A stretch of 64,000 bases of DNA, from positions 1 to 64,000 of the forward strand of contig SVSP01000010.1 in the NCBI GenBank assembly GCA_015064255.1, given 5' to 3'. The stretch's first letter is position 1. The number at the start of each line of letters is the position of its first letter. Below are positions 1-7,566 of the stretch, one piece after another. The translations under genes and the position numbers were made by a program. The stretch is from Oscillospiraceae bacterium (GTDB taxonomy: Bacteria; Bacillota; Clostridia; Oscillospirales; CAG-272). The notes below the pieces were generated by a model that was not told where the DNA came from, ran no database searches, and saw only the letters and a program-made list of their open reading frames with translations.

Positions 1-365
1 GCTGACGTTTTTGATACGTTATAGGTTCTGCCGTCTATTAACGTGAAAACCCTTGCTCGACCGATAACATCGATAAAATGTATAAAATACTTTTCACCGC
101 CGCGTGTAATACATACGTCTTCTTTTGCTTTTACACCGAAAAACGAAGCAAGCGGAAGCCGCTTCAGTTTGAATTTATACCCTTCTTTCGAGCAGACTAC
201 AAAGAGTTTGATATACCATTTGATTCTTTTAAAGACAAATCTTATAAACGAAGCAAATACGAATACAAGCACTAATGGTATAATAACGCGTATCAGTGTT
301 ACATATAAAAGAAATACAAATGTCGAGAGATCTGTAACAATACTAATCGTGATTACATTTTTCAT
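1..365 (-). CDS. Partial membrane protein, tandem paralogue of the next gene (3' end beyond the window)
   Basis: An open frame on the minus strand enters from the left edge and starts at ATG 365-363. I do not recognise the family. Residues about 14-42 form a strongly hydrophobic segment, followed by a soluble stretch that is almost the same as residues about 68-150 of the neighbour at 408-1121. The N-terminus differs: the neighbour has two membrane segments, this copy appears to have one long one. Only 42 bp separate it from the stop of the neighbour, so the two are probably one transcript. The ribosome site is weak (GGAG about 14 bases upstream of the ATG), so the start is uncertain. It could be an intact small gene or a decaying duplicate; the missing 3' end prevents a decision. 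Confidence 0.55.
   Translation of the reverse strand, partial: MKNVITISIVTDLSTFVFLLYVTLIRVIIPLVLVFVFASFIRFVFKRIKWYIKLFVVCSKEGYKFKLKRLPLASFFGVKAKEDVCITRGGEKYFIHFIDVIGRARVFTLIDGRTYNVSKTS
2..180. repeat. Direct repeat, left copy
   Basis: This stretch matches 665-843 at a constant offset of 663 bp with only about three differences, then similarity falls off sharply after 180. It lies inside the coding region of the left paralogue. The sharp boundary suggests recent duplication or gene conversion. Confidence 0.9.
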
Positions 366-407
366 AGTAACAATAACATCTCCGTTCGCTTTAGTGCTAA
401 GAGAAAA

Positions 408-1121
408 TTATATTCTCTTTAAAAACTTTATAAAATCCTCAGCCTCATAATAGGTGATATTGCCTATACTATATCCGCTGAATAACGGTTTAGGTACATT
501 GTTTTCGATATACCTTACTTCCATCGGAAGAGGGTCAACTATGATAATGTGTTTTCCATCGTTTTTATCAAATTCGGGAATAGTATTTTTACTGCCGTCT
601 AATATTACTCGTTTTGCCGAACTAAAACTCATATCAAACAGCGGCGTTATTGTAGCACCATTCGCTGCCGTTTTTGATACGTTATAGGTTCTGCCGTCTA
701 TTAACGTGAAAACCCGTGCTCGACCGATAACATCGATAAAATGTATAAAATACTTTTCACCGCCGCGTGTAATACATACGTCTTCTTTTGCTTTTACACC
801 GAAAAACGAAGCAAGCGGAAACCGCTTCAGTTTGAATTTATACCCTTCTTTCGAGCAAACTGCAAAGAGGCTACTATAACATTTGACTCTTTTAAAGACA
901 AATCTTATAAACGAAGGAAATACAAACACGAGCACTGCTGCTAAAGCAAGCCATATCAGAGTAATGCCCTTTATAGAATCACGACCCATAAGATCAATAT
1001 TTTGTTCAATCTTAGTACCTCGTTCCATATCACCCAAAAACATAACTATGTTTGAAATTGCTACAAGAACCACGGGTATCAGAATAACTGTAATAATAAT
1101 CCGAATAATGATTTTTTTCAT
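408..1121 (-). CDS. Two-helix membrane protein of unknown function
   Basis: A 237-residue protein. Residues about 4-29 and 52-73 are hydrophobic helices. The rest (about 75-237) is a soluble domain, likely cytoplasmic, ending in a charged tail. No family recognised. The start ATG 1121 has AAGGAG about 7 bases upstream and a good promoter 67 bp further upstream. It is followed within 42 bp by a truncated-looking paralogue, so this is a tandem pair of related small membrane proteins. Nothing in the sequence shows catalytic residues. The upstream MFS gene is on the same strand, but a separate promoter intervenes, so a functional link is not implied. Confidence 0.75.
   Translation of the reverse strand: MKKIIIRIIITVILIPVVLVAISNIVMFLGDMERGTKIEQNIDLMGRDSIKGITLIWLALAAVLVFVFPSFIRFVFKRVKCYSSLFAVCSKEGYKFKLKRFPLASFFGVKAKEDVCITRGGEKYFIHFIDVIGRARVFTLIDGRTYNVSKTAANGATITPLFDMSFSSAKRVILDGSKNTIPEFDKNDGKHIIIVDPLPMEVRYIENNVPKPLFSGYSIGNITYYEAEDFIKFLKRI
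665..843. repeat. Direct repeat, right copy
   Basis: Second copy of the repeat at 2-180, within the gene at 408-1121. Nearly identical at DNA level including synonymous positions, which argues for a recent event. Confidence 0.9.
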
Positions 1122-1187
1122 AAGATTTTCTCCTTGTTGACATCTTTTATGCCGTTTGACTATCGTTACATATCATCTTCTGATTGT

Positions 1188-1216
1188 ATTGTATCATATT
1201 TCGAACTAATTGTCAA
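1188..1216 (-). promoter_or_regulatory. Sigma-A promoter for the tandem membrane proteins
   Basis: On the minus strand: TTGACA (1216-1211), 17 bp spacer, TACAAT (1193-1188), with TGA just before the -10. Confidence 0.8.
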
Positions 1217-1262
1217 TAGTTTGTCAATAAAATACAAAAAAATTATATTTATCGCGAATTAC

Positions 1263-2543
1263 TCAGGGTTTTATGTCAATATCATATGTATTTTGATTTG
1301 CACGAAACTTCTTTGCTTCTGTGATGACTATCCAAAGCATCGCGAACACGAAGATCATCAGCGCCGAACAGCTATAAAGTCCTGTACGATAGCTGCCAAG
1401 TTTATCAAAACAGAGATTCATCATCGGTGAGCCGAGTGCGTATCCCGTCGTATTTACGGAAACAAAAATTCCGAGTACTTTATTAAACGATTTTTCACCG
1501 AAAAGCTCTCTTGCATATATCGGAAGCATCACGGTTTCAAGAGGAAGCGCCGCCGAACAAAGTATTCCGTACAGCATAGCAAATATTCTTCCCGTCATAT
1601 TATCGGTAAGAGATGCCAGAATTATCGAAACAACGATCGCACAAGTTATACAGATATTGACACTTACTCGCAGTCCTGCTTTATCGTACAAAAATCCTGC
1701 AAGAAATTTAAAAAAAGCAAGTGATATCGAATGCACACTCATAACAAGCGCTATGTATTCGGCGTCAATACCGATATCCTTCATATGCGCCGCCGATATG
1801 CCGTACATTCCCTGCAGAACGAGTCCTGTAAGGAATATAGATACGCAGGCGAGATAGAAAAAACGTGTTTTACGGACTTCTTTATATTCGACGCCATCCC
1901 ACTCGGGAATCTTACTCTTTGACTGCGTTTTTTCCTTTTTTTCTTCCGATACCGCGCTTATCTTCGGATCGTTTCTGAAAAATATCATTACAAGCGTTCC
2001 TACCGCAAAAAGTATCACCGCTATCAGCAGATATGCTTTTCTGTACCCGAAAATATCGTTTTCTCTGTATATTATCGGAGAAACGATCTGTGTTGCGACC
2101 GCACCGCCTATTCCGTTTGCCGCAAGTACAAAACCCATTATCGTACCTTTGTTTTCTCTGCACCACTTATTCACAACGTAACCGACCATCGTGGTAGTCG
2201 TCCACGAAAGTCCTATTCCGAGCATAACGCCGCCTACGCAGAAAAACCATATATTATTTGCAAAAGCATATATGAGCATCGCAGATATAAGCGAGAGAAA
2301 TCCCGCGCCTATCAGCTTTTTGGCACCGAATTTACACACGAGCGTACCGAAAAATATATTTATTATTGCCGTTGAAATAAATCTGCAGCTATCGTTCAGC
2401 GAGAACTTGCTTCTCTCTATTCCAAGTGCCTCCGTTATCGGTGACAGGAAGAGCGTTCTCACCGAACTGCCAAATCCAAGTGTGGTAAGCACCATCAAAA
2501 AGCATAGCGCCACTATCACCCATTTATATCCTATCTTTTTCAT
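1263..2543 (-). CDS. MFS transporter, OFA-like
   Basis: A 426-residue protein with about 12 hydrophobic segments and a hydrophilic central loop (about residues 190-215), the typical major facilitator layout. The long-range pattern resembles the oxalate/formate antiporter-like branch, but the substrate cannot be read from sequence. I place the start at ATG 2543, which has AAAGGAT upstream, rather than the upstream GTG at 2570, which has no ribosome site. It begins 33 bp after the stop of the GH92 mannosidase gene and has no promoter of its own, so it is co-transcribed. The likely role is import of the sugar or oligosaccharide handled by the mannosidase, or export of a product. Confidence 0.85.
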   Translation of the reverse strand: MKKIGYKWVIVALCFLMVLTTLGFGSSVRTLFLSPITEALGIERSKFSLNDSCRFISTAIINIFFGTLVCKFGAKKLIGAGFLSLISAMLIYAFANNIWFFCVGGVMLGIGLSWTTTTMVGYVVNKWCRENKGTIMGFVLAANGIGGAVATQIVSPIIYRENDIFGYRKAYLLIAVILFAVGTLVMIFFRNDPKISAVSEEKKEKTQSKSKIPEWDGVEYKEVRKTRFFYLACVSIFLTGLVLQGMYGISAAHMKDIGIDAEYIALVMSVHSISLAFFKFLAGFLYDKAGLRVSVNICITCAIVVSIILASLTDNMTGRIFAMLYGILCSAALPLETVMLPIYARELFGEKSFNKVLGIFVSVNTTGYALGSPMMNLCFDKLGSYRTGLYSCSALMIFVFAMLWIVITEAKKFRANQNTYDIDIKP

Positions 2544-2576
2544 ACTTATCCTTTCGATGACCAATTTCACGGTCGC

Positions 2577-4541
2577 TTATATCTCTTTTCCGCGTATCTT
2601 TGCCGACTTTACGAGCTTCTTCGTATATACCCAATCTGTCATTCCGGGACAGAATCTATACATACCGAGAGTCGCAAGGATATACCACGCAGACGTAGTT
2701 CCGTTATCCTCGTCGCCAGGATATCCGTTATCTGCCGATGAAAATGCTTCTTTTACGAGCTTTTCTACGTAATAATCGGTCTTTTCCTGTTCACCTAAAA
2801 GAGCGTAAATAAATGGCAGATGGAAGGACGGCTGATTTGATATCGCCATCTGACCGAAATCTACGAGTGCCATTTCTGTCATCTCGTGTATCTCGTTATT
2901 ATATCCGAATACTCTGTATTTAGGCTCCGAGGTAAAGAGCTCGTCAAGCTTGGCAATAAGCTTTTCTTTACCGCCGTGAAGCTCTGCAAGACCTAAAATA
3001 TCGTGCGGAACGGCAAATGAATTCTGCCACGCCGAGCCTTCCGTATATTCACCGCCCCAAGAACAGGGATCGAAAAACTCTGCCATCTTACCGTTTTTGT
3101 CCTTTCCGCGCATAAATCCGCTTGTTGGATCAAATATGTTCTTATAATTCTTCGAACGCTTCATATATTCATCCACAAGTTCTTCTCTGCCGAGTACCTC
3201 TGCCACTTTGGCAATACAGAAGTCGCCGTACGCCGAATCCTGCGTGAGATTTACAGATTCGTGAACCTCCTCACGCGGCATATAGCCGTATTTAAGATAT
3301 GAAATAGCTCCGTTTCTTCCGTATCTCGGGTCATCTGCTTCATTATTTGCGTGATGGAGCATTCCTTCAAGTGCTGTTTCGAGCACGCTTCTCTTTCCTA
3401 TTCCGTTTACTGCCGCCTCTGCGATCACTGCATCTATAAGTGTACTCGGCATACATCCTACCTCACCCATAGCCGTCCATCGCGGAAGCCATCCGCATTC
3501 GGGATAGTCGGTAACGAAACCTTCGAGAATTTCGGCAAACTCTTCCTTTGCCATAAGGGTATAAAGCGGATATACGGTGCGGTAAGTATCCCAGAAGCCG
3601 TTATCCGTATAGCGTACACCCCTTCTTACACTTCCGTCAAAGGGAGCATAGTGCAGAATATTTCCATTCTCGTCATATTCGTATGCCTTATGAGGGAAAA
3701 GGAATGTTCTGTACAGACAGGAATAGAAGGTCTTCATCTGTTCGCTGTCCTCTGTTTCTATCTCGATACGGCTGAGCTTTTCTTCCCATTCTTTTTCGGC
3801 AGACTCTATTATTTCGTCAAAGCTCTTGTCTCCGCATTCGCGCTCTATTGCAAGAGATGCAAGCTCGTGGCTTATATAGGATATTCCTAGTCTTACTTCA
3901 ACTTCTTTTTTTGTAAGCGCGATGTGTACCGCTGTATTTCTGCCATCGCCTCTTTGATAGCTCTTATCAAAATCGACCGAATCTTTATCAAAGACTACTG
4001 TAAAATACATATTGAAATTAACGCTTCTGTCGCCCGAATGACCGTTTGTCTTTCCGTAAAGGATACAGTTTTCTTTATCAAGCGTATAAGAATATTCACC
4101 CTTTGTAGGGAGAAAAGAGAGATATGAGGGTCTGTCATCGCCGAAGGTGAGTTTTACGGCGGCGCATCTTTCCGTTGGTGTTATCTCAAAGGTACAGTTA
4201 GAGCGAAGCATATGAATTTTCAGATAATCGGGACGGAAAACCGCGTCCTTGATTCTGTAGCCCGACCAAGCACCACCTGCGTTATCCGAAACAACGTCAT
4301 TCTGAGGTGTCATAAGAAACGTACCGTAGTCATTTATCCACGGACTTGGCTGATGTGTAAGACGTACACCTTCAACGAACTCGTGTGTCGGGTGAAAAAA
4401 CCATCCTTCTCTCGACTCTGTCTGCGGACAAAATGACACCATACCAAACGGAATCTGTGTCAGGGGAAGTGTATTCCCGTACGATCTTCTCGGGTGCGAT
4501 GCTGTACCCATTTTTATATTTACCAAAGGAATGTATTTCAT
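2577..4541 (-). CDS. GH92 family alpha-mannosidase, cytoplasmic
   Basis: A 654-residue glycosyl hydrolase family 92 protein, expected to release alpha-mannose by a calcium-dependent inverting mechanism. Visible landmarks: the N-terminal beta-domain motif GTASHPRRSYGNTLP near residue 11; TEGSAWQ followed by VPHD near 503; NQPSFHLP near 567; and GDEDNGTTSAW near 611, the region of the catalytic base. Family members usually read GNEP where this protein has SNQP, and GNDDCGQMSAW where it has GDEDNGTTSAW, so linkage preference may differ. The start at ATG 4541 has GGAGG 6 bases upstream; an in-frame start at 4604 would lie upstream of the promoter. No signal peptide. First gene of an operon with the MFS transporter. 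Confidence 0.93.
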   Translation of the reverse strand: MKYIPLVNIKMGTASHPRRSYGNTLPLTQIPFGMVSFCPQTESREGWFFHPTHEFVEGVRLTHQPSPWINDYGTFLMTPQNDVVSDNAGGAWSGYRIKDAVFRPDYLKIHMLRSNCTFEITPTERCAAVKLTFGDDRPSYLSFLPTKGEYSYTLDKENCILYGKTNGHSGDRSVNFNMYFTVVFDKDSVDFDKSYQRGDGRNTAVHIALTKKEVEVRLGISYISHELASLAIERECGDKSFDEIIESAEKEWEEKLSRIEIETEDSEQMKTFYSCLYRTFLFPHKAYEYDENGNILHYAPFDGSVRRGVRYTDNGFWDTYRTVYPLYTLMAKEEFAEILEGFVTDYPECGWLPRWTAMGEVGCMPSTLIDAVIAEAAVNGIGKRSVLETALEGMLHHANNEADDPRYGRNGAISYLKYGYMPREEVHESVNLTQDSAYGDFCIAKVAEVLGREELVDEYMKRSKNYKNIFDPTSGFMRGKDKNGKMAEFFDPCSWGGEYTEGSAWQNSFAVPHDILGLAELHGGKEKLIAKLDELFTSEPKYRVFGYNNEIHEMTEMALVDFGQMAISNQPSFHLPFIYALLGEQEKTDYYVEKLVKEAFSSADNGYPGDEDNGTTSAWYILATLGMYRFCPGMTDWVYTKKLVKSAKIRGKEI

Positions 4542-4572
4542 ATTTGCCTCCAAAATTGTATATTTTATTATG

Positions 4573-4601
4573 ATTATATCAGTTAAGCTTAATTTTGTCA
4601 A
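4573..4601 (-). promoter_or_regulatory. Sigma-A promoter for the GH92-MFS operon
   Basis: Minus strand: TTGACA (4601-4596), 17 bp, TATAAT (4578-4573) with TGA before the -10. It is divergent from the lyase promoter, with 37 bp between the two -35 boxes. Confidence 0.88.
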
Positions 4602-4638
4602 CAAAGCACACGGTAAGTTATAGTTTTTTCGCAGATTA

Positions 4639-4667
4639 TTGACATTATGATAAAAAAATGTTATTAT
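4639..4667 (+). promoter_or_regulatory. Sigma-A promoter for the heparinase-type lyase
   Basis: TTGACA (4639-4644), 17 bp, TATTAT (4662-4667), preceded by TGT. The ATG at 4647 lies inside this promoter, so translation must start further downstream, at 4707. Confidence 0.85.
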
Positions 4668-4706
4668 AGAAAAAAGGTAAAATCAACAAAGCGAGGACAA
4701 AACAAA

Positions 4707-6701
4707 ATGTATATATCTGACAAGCGTTTTTTCTGCGAGGAACTTTCCTCTGATTATCCCGAATTAAAAAACATAGGTGAAACATATCTGCAAAACGGTC
4801 TTGAAGCCGCTGAAAAGCAGCTTGCGGATTTTGTGCGCGGATTTATGAAGCCTGAAGATTATTTTAAAATCCCCTATTATGAAAGAGAAAACGCGTGGGC
4901 GCTCAGCAGCGACGACGATTTTGCAGCTGCCGAAAAAATACTTCGTGCCGAGCTTTGTTCCTGCGGTACCTGGTACAAATTTCCGGACACAAAGCACGTC
5001 GATTGGGAGTCAAATCCTACGTACAACGCATACAAAGAATGGCCGTGGCAGCTTTCAAGACATCACGAATGGAGATGCCTCGGATGGTGTTACCGTCAGA
5101 CCGGCGATGAAAAATACACCAAAGCTTTCATCGATCTTCTTATGAGCTGGTGTGCGCAGGCTAAATTTTCAGACAACGACGGATCGGGTGCTACTTGGTG
5201 CTGGAGAACGATCGAAGCAGGCATACGAATGACGAAAAACTGGCATTACGCTTTCCACGCTTTTCTTCATTCCGAATATATGACCGACCACGTTATTACA
5301 ACTTATATGAAATCGGTTTGGGAGCACGGACACAGACTCTTTACAAAATCGACCAACGGTAATTGGCTTATAATGGAGATGGCAGGTCTTTCTCATATCG
5401 TAATGCTCTATCCATTCCTGAAAAAGACATCCGAGTGGAAAGAATATGCCTTTAAAAGACTTATCGGAGAAATTGATGTACAGGTATATCCCGACGGATT
5501 CCAGTACGAGCTTACGACCAACTATCACAACGTCGTTGTACAGAACTATCACTGGATACTTTGTACCGCCGAAGCTATCGGATATACTGTTCCCGATGCA
5601 CTTTTAAGCGGCATTGAAAAAATGTTTATGCTCAACGTGAACATTATCTGCCCCGACAGAAGATTTCCGAGTCTGAATGACGGCGGAAGATCTAATGTCA
5701 AGCATTGGTGTAAGATCGGAACAATATATTTTCCCGACAATCCATATATCAAATATTTTGCAACGGACGGCAAGGAAGGTTCTCTCCCAAGCTATACCGA
5801 CGTAGCTCTTCCTTATGCGGGACAGGCTTATATGCGTACTTCCTGGGATGAGGACGCCGTATGGTTCTTTATGGATGCAGGTCCTCTCGGCAGAGCTCAT
5901 CAGCACGAGGACAAGCTTAACGTCCTTATGTTTGCTTACGGCAAAGACGTAATGCCCGACACCGGTACCTACATATACGATTCTTCAAAAATGCGCGATT
6001 TTTGTCTTCGCACATATGCACACAACAGCGGCCTTGTTGACGATCTCGATCAAAACAGAAGAAAGAATTACAAATGGCTTCCCGAAATGATAGCAGAGCG
6101 TTCCGATATGAAATGGTCGTTTACTGCCGACGTTGACTCTGTTGAAGGAATGTACAGCGAGGGCTACGGAGCTGATCTTACAGGCGTAACGCACAAGCGC
6201 AAGGCTCTTTTCTTTAAAAAAGGTCTTAACGGAGCACTTCCCTTTGCTGTAATCATTGACAGATATACTTCAAACGACGCTTCCGAGCACAAATTTGCCA
6301 CCTCTTATCAGATGGATATACAAAATTTCTCGGTAGAGGATACACTCTATACTTCCGATCACGGCGACGGAGTCACTATGAACATCATAGGAAGTATCGC
6401 ACCCGAAGTAATTATCGCTCAGTACGAACCGTATTATATCGGATGGCGTATGAAGGACGGGGCTGACAGCGAGAAATTCGAACATTCCCACGCGCCTTGC
6501 CTGCAGTATATCGCAAACGGAAAAGAAGCAAGAATCGTTACCCTGCTTTATCCTTCAAACAAAGAAGAGCTCGCTATAACAAAAGTTATCGCAAGTGAAC
6601 GTATAGAAGATACCAAAGTAACACTCATTATCAACGGAAAAGAGACCGTTATCGACGAAAACGACTATCCGTGCTTCGACAACGCACCGGAAAGACTCTG
6701 A
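4707..6701 (+). CDS. Heparinase II/III family polysaccharide lyase or hydrolase
   Basis: A 664-residue protein with the two-domain heparinase II/III layout: an N-terminal alpha/alpha toroid (about 1-370) and a C-terminal beta-sandwich domain (about 380-620). Landmarks include the TWCWRTIEAGIR helix, NGNWLIMEMAGL, ELTTNYH near residue 270, which should hold the catalytic tyrosine and histidine, and AHQHEDKLNVLMFAYG near 397, the family HxHxDxL-type metal and substrate site. Such enzymes cleave uronic-acid-containing polysaccharides by beta-elimination. No signal peptide, so short oligosaccharides are the likely substrate. GAGG lies 10 bases upstream of the chosen ATG. The gene is transcribed alone and ends at a strong terminator. 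The exact PL family and substrate are not decidable here. Confidence 0.88.
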   Translation: MYISDKRFFCEELSSDYPELKNIGETYLQNGLEAAEKQLADFVRGFMKPEDYFKIPYYERENAWALSSDDDFAAAEKILRAELCSCGTWYKFPDTKHVDWESNPTYNAYKEWPWQLSRHHEWRCLGWCYRQTGDEKYTKAFIDLLMSWCAQAKFSDNDGSGATWCWRTIEAGIRMTKNWHYAFHAFLHSEYMTDHVITTYMKSVWEHGHRLFTKSTNGNWLIMEMAGLSHIVMLYPFLKKTSEWKEYAFKRLIGEIDVQVYPDGFQYELTTNYHNVVVQNYHWILCTAEAIGYTVPDALLSGIEKMFMLNVNIICPDRRFPSLNDGGRSNVKHWCKIGTIYFPDNPYIKYFATDGKEGSLPSYTDVALPYAGQAYMRTSWDEDAVWFFMDAGPLGRAHQHEDKLNVLMFAYGKDVMPDTGTYIYDSSKMRDFCLRTYAHNSGLVDDLDQNRRKNYKWLPEMIAERSDMKWSFTADVDSVEGMYSEGYGADLTGVTHKRKALFFKKGLNGALPFAVIIDRYTSNDASEHKFATSYQMDIQNFSVEDTLYTSDHGDGVTMNIIGSIAPEVIIAQYEPYYIGWRMKDGADSEKFEHSHAPCLQYIANGKEARIVTLLYPSNKEELAITKVIASERIEDTKVTLIINGKETVIDENDYPCFDNAPERL

Positions 6702-6730
6702 TTATTTTAACTTAATACCCATTAAACGTC

Positions 6731-6764
6731 AAAATCTCCCCGTGAAGCCTCACGGGGAGATTTT
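6731..6764. terminator. Bidirectional terminator
   Basis: A 15-bp perfect stem (6731-6745 with 6750-6764), 4-base loop, A-run on the left and T-run on the right. It ends the lyase gene on plus and the GH78-ATPase operon on minus. Confidence 0.93.
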
Positions 6765-6781
6765 ATGCTTTAGATGTAAAG

Positions 6782-7531
6782 TCAGTTTTCATTAAAGAGA
6801 TAATGAATCATCCTTTCGGGATTTTCCATAAACTGCTTGGTTATCTGATAATGCTCGGTATCTTTATAGCTTACGTTTCTTAACCCGTCTGAAGAAAATT
6901 CAAATATTTCAGCATCCGGAAAAGCCATAAGTATCGGAGAATGTGTTGCTATTATAAACTGTGAATTGTTTTTTACAAGAGCGTTTATATCTGCCATCAA
7001 GGTGAGAAGTCTCATCGGAGAAAGTGCGGCTTCAGGCTCGTCGAGGATATAGAGTCCTTTACCTTTGAAGCGTTTTTGCACTATCGCAAGAAAGCTTTCT
7101 CCGTGTGACTGCTTGTGAAGCGAAACTCCACCGTATCCGTTTATAAGCGGTGGACCAAATGCCGGAAGCTTATCCATTTCGTCAATGCTTGTCGCCACGT
7201 TATAAAGACTTTCGGCTCTTAAGAAAAATCCGTCCCTTGCGTATTCCCTTTTGATAAGCGTGATATGGTCAAAAAGCTCCGAGTGAGTATCGTTTGTAGA
7301 AAAAGAGAAATTACGCGATCCGCCTTCGGGATTAAATCCGTATGCTACTGCGATGGCTTCAAGAAGCGTGGATTTACCCGTACCGTTTTCTCCCACAAAA
7401 AAAGTAACATTAGAAGAAAACTCAAGCTTATTTTCTTTTGACAAATGCCTTACCACAGGCAACCCAGACAGATACGACCGCTTGCTTACGTTTCCGTCAT
7501 AGATTATACTGCTTATATAATTTGCGGGCAT
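6782..7531 (-). CDS. AAA family ATPase, ABC/SMC-like (COG3910 type)
   Basis: A 249-residue stand-alone ATPase. Walker A GENGTGKST lies near residue 47, a signature-like QSHGES near 140, Walker B LYILDEPEAALS near 158, and an H-loop ATHSP near 195, so it has the full ABC-type nucleotide site without membrane segments or coiled-coil arms. Known relatives are predicted ATPases of unknown role, distinct from transporters. It follows the GH78 gene by 35 bp with no promoter between, so it is co-transcribed. The start ATG 7531 has AAGGAG 7 bases upstream. No partner nuclease or toxin is adjacent, so I do not call it a defence gene. Confidence 0.85.
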   Translation of the reverse strand: MPANYISSIIYDGNVSKRSYLSGLPVVRHLSKENKLEFSSNVTFFVGENGTGKSTLLEAIAVAYGFNPEGGSRNFSFSTNDTHSELFDHITLIKREYARDGFFLRAESLYNVATSIDEMDKLPAFGPPLINGYGGVSLHKQSHGESFLAIVQKRFKGKGLYILDEPEAALSPMRLLTLMADINALVKNNSQFIIATHSPILMAFPDAEIFEFSSDGLRNVSYKDTEHYQITKQFMENPERMIHYLFNEN

Positions 7532-7566
7532 ACCAACACTCCTTATTATACGTTATTTATCCAAGC

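Noticed and set aside
6782..7531. Phage-defence ATPase
   Set aside because: No nuclease, reverse transcriptase or toxin partner adjoins it; it sits in a glycosidase operon.
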